Assembly: GCF_049994905.1 (NCBI RefSeq)
Contig: NZ_CP188258.1
Coordinates: 930,001-994,000, forward strand
Source of the DNA: Diaminobutyricibacter sp049994905
GTDB taxonomy: Bacteria > Actinomycetota > Actinomycetes > Actinomycetales > Microbacteriaceae
Length of the DNA: 64,000 nt
Direction of reading: 5' to 3'
The notes under the pieces are model-generated. The model searched no databases. It was not told where the DNA came from and saw only the letters and a program-made list of their open reading frames with translations. Each line of letters opens with the position of its first letter. Within the stretch, counting starts at the first letter, position 1. Positions 58,995 through 64,000 of the stretch are shown one piece after another. The translations under genes and the position numbers were made by a program.

Positions 58995-60674
58995 ATGGGC
59001 GACCTCTTCAACGGATACGGCGTCCAGGCCGCGAAACGTCGGAAGAACCGCACGGCGGCCTGGGACGAGATGTTCGCCGACCACGCCCGGTCGGCCGGCG
59101 CCCAGCATGCGCGTGCTCCTTACCGCGAGTTGTATGCGGCCCTGGCCACGCTCACACAGGACGAACTGCGCGGCCGCACCGAAGCGCTGGCGAGCTCCTA
59201 CCTCGCCCAGGGCGTCACGTTCGATTTCGCGGGGGAGGAGCGGCCGTTCCCCCTCGATGCGGTGCCGCGGGTCATCGAACAGCAGGAGTGGGTGCGCATC
59301 GAAGCGGGCGTGAAGCAGCGGGTCCGCGCCCTCGAAGCCTTCCTCAGCGATGTCTACGGTGCCCAGAACGCTGTGCGAGACGGGGTCATCCCCGCGGGGC
59401 TGATCACCTCGTCTGCGCATTTCCACCGTGCTGCGGCAGGGGTGGAGAGCGCGAACGGGGTGCGCGTCCAGGTGTCCGGCATCGACCTCATCCGCGACGA
59501 ATTCGGCGCGTGGCGTGTTCTCGAGGACAACGTGCGGGTGCCGAGCGGGGTGAGCTACGTCATCTCCAACCGACGCGTGATGGCGCAGACGCTGCCAGAA
59601 CTCTTCACCTCGATGCGGGTGAGGCCTGTGGGCGACTACCCGTACCGGCTGCTGCAGGCGCTGCGTGCGAGCGCCCCGGGCGGCATGGATGCGCCCAACG
59701 TCGTCGTGCTGACGCCCGGTGTGTACAACTCGGCGTACTTCGAGCACACCCTGCTCGCACGACTGATGGGCGTGGAGCTCGTAGAGGGCCGTGACCTGTT
59801 CTGCTCAGCCGGAAAGGTGTGGATGCGCACCACGTCCGGTCCGAAACGCGTCGACGTGATCTACCGGCGCATCGACGACGAATACCTCGATCCGCTGCAG
59901 TTCCGGGTGGACTCGGTGCTCGGCACGCCCGGACTGATGCTGGCGGCGCGCCTGGGGAACGTCACGATCGCGAACGCGGTCGGCAACGGTGTCGCAGACG
60001 ACAAGCTCGTCTACACGTACCTGCCCGACCTCATCCGCTACTTCCTCGCGGAGGAGCCGATCATTCCCAACGTCGACACCTGGCGGCTCGAAGACCCCGG
60101 AGCTCTCGAGGAGGTGCTCGACCGGCTCGACCAACTCGTGGTGAAACCGGTCGACGGCTCCGGCGGAAAAGGGCTGGTGATCGGTCCGGATGCGAGCAAG
60201 AAAGAGCTCGGCGAGTTGCGCGCGCGCCTGATCGAAGACCCGCGCGGCTGGATCGCGCAGCCCGTGGTGCAGCTGTCGACCATCCCGACCCTCGTCGCTG
60301 ACGGGATGCGGCCCCGGCACGTCGACCTGCGCCCGTTCGCGGTGAACGACGGTCACGACATCTGGGTGCTGCCCGGCGGACTCACCCGGGTAGCGCTTCC
60401 GGAGGGCCAGCTGGTCGTCAACAGCAGCCAGGGCGGAGGATCCAAGGACACCTGGGTGGTCGGCGTGCCCGGCGCGGGAGAGGCCGAGCCGTCGGCGTTC
60501 CGCAGCGTGCAGGGACTTGTCGCAGATCAGGCAGCGGCCTCAGCCCCGGCGTCGGCGCCCGCCGGTCACGTCGCCCAGCACGCACCGGACCATTCGGAGC
60601 AGGATGCGCCGCGCAGCGATCAGGAGCAACAACAGCAGCAGCAACAGCAAACCAGAACGGATGCGCCGTGCTGA
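58995..60674 (+). CDS. Circularly permuted ATP-grasp protein (CP_ATPgrasp_1)
   Basis: A 559-residue protein. MGDLFNGYGVQAAK, FEHTLLARLMGVELVEGRDL, VDVIYRRIDDEYLDPLQF, LVVKPVDGSGGKGLVIGP and AQPVVQLSTIP are the family marks. A C-terminal spacer contains Ala/Pro/His-rich sequence and eight consecutive glutamines. Part of the conserved ATP-grasp/alpha-E/transglutaminase operon, probably a peptide-bond-forming and -processing system of unknown product. The next start lies inside its last codons (7-bp overlap). Confidence 0.92.
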   Translation: MGDLFNGYGVQAAKRRKNRTAAWDEMFADHARSAGAQHARAPYRELYAALATLTQDELRGRTEALASSYLAQGVTFDFAGEERPFPLDAVPRVIEQQEWVRIEAGVKQRVRALEAFLSDVYGAQNAVRDGVIPAGLITSSAHFHRAAAGVESANGVRVQVSGIDLIRDEFGAWRVLEDNVRVPSGVSYVISNRRVMAQTLPELFTSMRVRPVGDYPYRLLQALRASAPGGMDAPNVVVLTPGVYNSAYFEHTLLARLMGVELVEGRDLFCSAGKVWMRTTSGPKRVDVIYRRIDDEYLDPLQFRVDSVLGTPGLMLAARLGNVTIANAVGNGVADDKLVYTYLPDLIRYFLAEEPIIPNVDTWRLEDPGALEEVLDRLDQLVVKPVDGSGGKGLVIGPDASKKELGELRARLIEDPRGWIAQPVVQLSTIPTLVADGMRPRHVDLRPFAVNDGHDIWVLPGGLTRVALPEGQLVVNSSQGGGSKDTWVVGVPGAGEAEPSAFRSVQGLVADQAAASAPASAPAGHVAQHAPDHSEQDAPRSDQEQQQQQQQQTRTDAPC

Positions 60675-61597
60675 GCCGCATCGCCGCCAGCCTGTTCTGG
60701 ATCGGACGCTACATCGAACGCAGCGACGGGACCGCGCGCATCCTCGACGTGCACCTGCAGCTGCTGCTCGAGGATCCCTGGATCGACGAAGACACCGCCT
60801 GTCGTTCCCTGCTGTCGGTGATGGGCAGTGAGGCGCCGGGGGAGTCGAGCCTGGCGCGGGAGGATGTGCTGCGCATCCTGGCCGTCGATCGTGCGCAGCC
60901 AGCATCCATCGTCTATTCGCTGAGCGCAGCGCGCGAGAACGCACGCCGGGCGCGCGAGATCGTCTCCACAGAACTGTGGGAGTGCCTCAACACGACCAGC
61001 GCGGGGATGCCGCGACGCGTCTCCAGCGACAAAGTGCACGAATTCTTCTCCTGGGTTCGCGATCGCACCGCGCTCGCCGTCGGCATCATGGAGTCGTCCG
61101 CGAGCAGGGACGAGGCGTGGCAGTTCTTCACCCTCGGCCGTTCGCTCGAGCGGGCGGACATGACGGCGCGACTGCTGGCGACACGCTCGCTCACCGAGGC
61201 GAGCGGGCCGAGCTGGACCACCATCCTGCGTTCGTGCGGGGCGTACGAGGCGTACCTGCGCACCTACCGCGGCGTACCGTCCGCTCGAAACGCCGCGGAG
61301 TTCCTGCTGCACGATCGGCTGTTTCCGCGTTCGATCCTGTACTCGGTGGTTCGCGCGGAACAGTGCCTGCGCGACATCGAGCCCCGCACCGAGCGCGTCG
61401 GTGTGAGCGACCGTGCACAGCGGCTGCTCGGCCAGATCCGCAGCGACCTCGAATTCCGGCCGATCGCGGAGATCCTCGACGACCTGCCGACGCACATGTC
61501 GGCGGTGCAGGATGCGACGAGTGCAGCCAGTGAGGCCATCCGTCAGCGGTACTTTCCCGAGAATGTCGCGCCCAACTGGATCGGAGAACGGTCGTGA
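60668..61597 (+). CDS. Alpha-E domain protein
   Basis: A 309-residue all-helical alpha-E (DUF403) protein: MLSRIAASLFWIGRYIERSDGTARILDVHLQLLLED and SLERADMTARLLATRSL. Always encoded with CP-ATP-grasp and transglutaminase. ATGA-type overlap with the next gene (GTGA 61594-61597). Confidence 0.93.
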   Translation: MLSRIAASLFWIGRYIERSDGTARILDVHLQLLLEDPWIDEDTACRSLLSVMGSEAPGESSLAREDVLRILAVDRAQPASIVYSLSAARENARRAREIVSTELWECLNTTSAGMPRRVSSDKVHEFFSWVRDRTALAVGIMESSASRDEAWQFFTLGRSLERADMTARLLATRSLTEASGPSWTTILRSCGAYEAYLRTYRGVPSARNAAEFLLHDRLFPRSILYSVVRAEQCLRDIEPRTERVGVSDRAQRLLGQIRSDLEFRPIAEILDDLPTHMSAVQDATSAASEAIRQRYFPENVAPNWIGERS

Positions 61598-62439
61598 AGC
61601 GGCTGCGGATCACGCACTCGACCGGCTACCGGTACGAAGGCGAAGTCACGGCGTCGTACAACGAGGCGCGCATGCTGCCGATCAGCGCCGAGCGGCAGCT
61701 GGTGCTGCACTCCAACCTGGAGGTCGATCCGGTCTCGTCGCACCACCAGTACACCGACTACTGGGGCACGCGGGTTCTCGCTTTCGACGTGCTGGCGCCC
61801 CACACGACGCTGACGCTGTCGGCCAGCAGCCTGGTCGAAGTGCTCGACCCGCCACGACACGGCGACGGCTTGCCGTGGGATGAGCTTCGGCGGGTGCGAT
61901 TCACTGCGGGGGAGTACGTGCAGCAGTTGCCGCAGACCGCACTGACGGAGCCGGCGGACGAGGTCGCCGGGATTGCGGCGACCGTCGTCGGGCTGACGCA
62001 GACGCCGTGCGAGGCGGCCATCGAGATCTGCCGCCGGGTCGGCGAGGAAGTCGAATACGTCACGGGTGTCACCGGGGTGACGTCGACCGCTGCGGATGCC
62101 TGGGCCGCCCGCAAAGGCGTCTGCCAGGACATCACGCACATCGCCGTCGGAGCGCTCCGGTCGGTTGGCATTCCGGCGCGGTATGTGTCGGGGTACCTGC
62201 ATCCGTCGCCGGATGCGGTCGTCGGCGAGACCGTGGTCGGCGAGTCGCACGCGTGGGTGGAATGGTTCTGCGGCAGCTGGCACGGCTTCGACCCGACCAA
62301 CCAGCTGGAGATCGGCGACCGTCACGTGCGCGTCGGGCACGGGCGCGATTACACGGATGTGGCACCGCTGCGTGGTGTGTACGCCGGCCCGACCGCATCC
62401 GAGCTGTTCGTGACCGTGGAGATCACGCGAGAGGCCTGA
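61594..62439 (+). CDS. Transglutaminase-like cysteine peptidase
   Basis: A 281-residue protein with an N-terminal bacterial transglutaminase-like beta domain (LRITHSTGYRYEGEVTASYNEARM) and a catalytic core: RKGVCQDITHIAVGALRSVGIPARYVSGYL (Cys), ESHAWVEWFCG (His), FDPTN (Asp). Third gene of the operon; likely cleaves or crosslinks the peptide made by the ATP-grasp protein. Confidence 0.94.
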   Translation: MKRLRITHSTGYRYEGEVTASYNEARMLPISAERQLVLHSNLEVDPVSSHHQYTDYWGTRVLAFDVLAPHTTLTLSASSLVEVLDPPRHGDGLPWDELRRVRFTAGEYVQQLPQTALTEPADEVAGIAATVVGLTQTPCEAAIEICRRVGEEVEYVTGVTGVTSTAADAWAARKGVCQDITHIAVGALRSVGIPARYVSGYLHPSPDAVVGETVVGESHAWVEWFCGSWHGFDPTNQLEIGDRHVRVGHGRDYTDVAPLRGVYAGPTASELFVTVEITREA

Positions 62440-62560
62440 CGTACGCGCGGGTCGTGTCGCCGAGAGTGCTTCGTGCGGTCGAGCGTGCCTGCTGCAGCTG
62501 TCACGTTCGGCCGGAACTGTCACGCTCGGCACACGCGAGCGGGGCGAGCGAAGCGCGCGG

Positions 62561-64000
62561 CTACACGCGCGTCGCGAGGAGGGCCGCCCAGAGGTCGGCG
62601 CGGGCGTGGAAGCTGGACAGGTCGCGGCCGAGCAGGCGCTCGGCTTCGGCGACCCGTGCGCGCAGCGTGTGGCGGTGGATGCCCAGCTCACGCGCCGCCG
62701 AATCGAACGTTCCGTTGTGCTCCAGCCACGTTTGCAGCGAGAGCACGAGCGAACTGCCGTTCGCACCGTCGGCGGCGATGAGCGGCGCGAGTGTCGTGCG
62801 GGCCACTTCGCGGGCGTCGGTGCGCGCGAGGAACGCCAGCACGCCTTGCCGCGAGATCGTGTCGAACGACACGATGCGTTCGTCGCCTTCCCTGGCGCGA
62901 TCGAGGGCTTGCGCCGCCTGGTCGTGGGCGCGGGCGAGGTCGGCGTAACCCACCGCATCCGACAGCCCGGCCTTGAGGCCGAATCCGGTCGCCAGTTCTT
63001 CGACCGGTGATGCGGCACCGTCACTGAAGCAGAGCACGATGCGGCCGTCGTCGGCGGCGTAGAACAGCGAACCCGGATGCTCGGCCACCCGCAGTTCCAG
63101 CCATTCGCTGAGTGCATCGACCCCGTCGATCGGGGTGTCGACGAGCGAGACGCGAACGGGTTCTGCGGGCATCGCCCCCCACATCTGCGTTGCGATGTCG
63201 GACGCCAGCTGCGTGTCGCCGGACACGAGCACGTGCCAGAGCCCGGACCGCAGGTGGCCGACCGCCCGGTCGAGCGCGGAGTTCTGCTCGAGGGCGAGAC
63301 CTGCGAGGGCGATGACACTGGTGACCACCTGCTGGCCGGCCTGGTCGAGCTCGCCGGCGCCGCCGAGGGCCAGCACGCCGCGCAGCTGCCCGCTGGTGCC
63401 GAGCGTCTGCAGGGTGAGGGTTTCGCCGCCGGTGACGATGGTGCTGCTGGAGCGCCGTCTGGCTCGCAGCAGTCGCGTCGCCTCCGAACCCACGGCGGCG
63501 ATGGTGGATGCGCTGAGCGCGTCGGGCGGGAACACGCGATCGACCGAGCCGGTCGCGTCGAACAGCACCACCCAGTGGTCCAGCTGGCGGGACAGCTCTG
63601 CCAGGGTGGCCGTCAGCCCGTCGGGACGGAGGGCCGCGAGCGAGATCGCCCGCTGGGCTTTGAGCGCCCACGTGTTGCGCGCGAAGAGCTCTTCGGACGC
63701 GAGGTCGGCGACGTAGCGCGACACGGCGATGAAGGGCACGCGGTACGGCACTTCGAAGAGCGGCAGCCCGGCTTCGAGGCACGCGGCCGTGAGCCCGTCG
63801 GGGGTGCCGTCGCGGATCACCTCGGTGCCGAAACCGAGCCCGGTGAGTCCACGGTCACGAAGACGCGCGACGTAGGGGGCGAAATCGCCGGGTGCCGTGG
63901 CCGCCGGGTCGAACTGGGTGCCGGTGATGAGGAGTACCTGGCCGTCGGAGAGGAACGGCGTCGGGTCGGCGAGGTCGGAGCTGTGCACCCACTGCACCGC
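62561..64000 (-). CDS. PucR-family transcriptional regulator (5' partial)
   Basis: At least 478 residues; the gene continues beyond the right edge. N-terminal PucR ligand domain (WVHSSDLADPTPFLSDGQVLLITGT), a GGDEF-like central part, and the C-terminal PucR HTH (WLEHNGTFDSAARELGIHRHTLRARVAEAERLLGRDLSSFHARADLWAALL). Such proteins control purine, amine or amino acid catabolism. The start is probably 20-30 codons beyond position 64000. The target is not seen in the window. Confidence 0.9.
   Translation of the reverse strand, partial: AVQWVHSSDLADPTPFLSDGQVLLITGTQFDPAATAPGDFAPYVARLRDRGLTGLGFGTEVIRDGTPDGLTAACLEAGLPLFEVPYRVPFIAVSRYVADLASEELFARNTWALKAQRAISLAALRPDGLTATLAELSRQLDHWVVLFDATGSVDRVFPPDALSASTIAAVGSEATRLLRARRRSSSTIVTGGETLTLQTLGTSGQLRGVLALGGAGELDQAGQQVVTSVIALAGLALEQNSALDRAVGHLRSGLWHVLVSGDTQLASDIATQMWGAMPAEPVRVSLVDTPIDGVDALSEWLELRVAEHPGSLFYAADDGRIVLCFSDGAASPVEELATGFGLKAGLSDAVGYADLARAHDQAAQALDRAREGDERIVSFDTISRQGVLAFLARTDAREVARTTLAPLIAADGANGSSLVLSLQTWLEHNGTFDSAARELGIHRHTLRARVAEAERLLGRDLSSFHARADLWAALLATRV

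Noticed and set aside
61543..63318. 591-codon open frame on the minus strand
   Set aside because: It overlaps the transglutaminase and PucR genes in the wrong frame; Ser/Arg/Pro-rich low-complexity product.

Overview
The window comes from a high-GC actinobacterium. The best fit is the Microbacteriaceae (Leifsonia/Salinibacterium-like). This rests on LAXTG-type cell-wall sorting signals with a class E sortase remnant, SigK/RskA, the PNPOx and CP-ATP-grasp/alpha-E/transglutaminase gene sets, DUF4383, DUF3618 and DUF7882 proteins, and frequent GTG starts with 4-bp ATGA/GTGA overlaps. The genus is inferred, because there is no rRNA in the window. No tRNA, rRNA, CRISPR array, insertion sequence or prophage was seen.

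Layout. 1-2.4 kb: 3' part of a DUF11-repeat wall protein with near-identical 693-bp repeats. 2.5-6.7 kb: two small envelope hydrolases, then a decaying sortase locus facing a truncated Ig-like LAHTG protein. 6.8-14.1 kb: a histidine kinase/response regulator pair, a lipoprotein-adaptor-MacB-type ABC operon, and a second, paralogous kinase whose response regulator has been reduced to its first 11 codons. 14.1-17.3 kb: small orphan proteins, including a CxC...YADWL family also found at 6.8 kb, and an SDR enzyme. 17.5-21.8 kb: DUF4383 and other membrane proteins, SigK-RskA and YihY. 21.9-27.3 kb: one tightly coupled seven-gene operon of envelope-stress-type proteins (Ala-rich protein, holin-III-like, DUF3618), DUF72, and an uncharacterised acyl-CoA dehydrogenase / PIG-L-methyltransferase / glycosyltransferase trio. 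27.5-34.5 kb: an EAL and GGDEF c-di-GMP pair, a lipid kinase, a Ser/Thr kinase with an altered catalytic loop, tandem DUF7882 proteins and PAP2.

34.5-43 kb: MarR-glyoxalase and TetR-aldo/keto reductase pairs with clear paired palindromic operators, a YciF-like ferritin, a membrane protein resembling Pyr4/PaxB-type terpene cyclases, redox enzymes, an ArsR-ArsC fusion followed by a second ArsC (arsenate resistance), and an EncFtn-like ferritin. 43-46.5 kb: DUF1345 and Kup. 46.5-49.8 kb: a SipW signal peptidase with two proteins carrying TasA-like signal regions and one LARTG protein, a candidate matrix or surface-fibre locus. 50-57.2 kb: PPK2, an MFS drug exporter with TetR, DUF1905, a DrrAB-type ABC exporter with DUF1048 and PadR, and a YCII protein. 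57.3-64 kb: an aldose 1-epimerase, a PNPOx enzyme, a CP-ATP-grasp/alpha-E/transglutaminase operon and a PucR regulator cut by the window edge.

How the genes work together: much of the window concerns the cell envelope (wall-anchored proteins, sortase and SipW processing, peptidoglycan hydrolases, membrane stress, export). The left 14 kb and the SipW locus carry at least five independent lesions: two frameshifts, one codon-2 stop, one deletion across a divergent gene pair, and one in-frame response-regulator deletion. These point to recent loss of surface functions or, for the two single-indel cases, to sequencing error.
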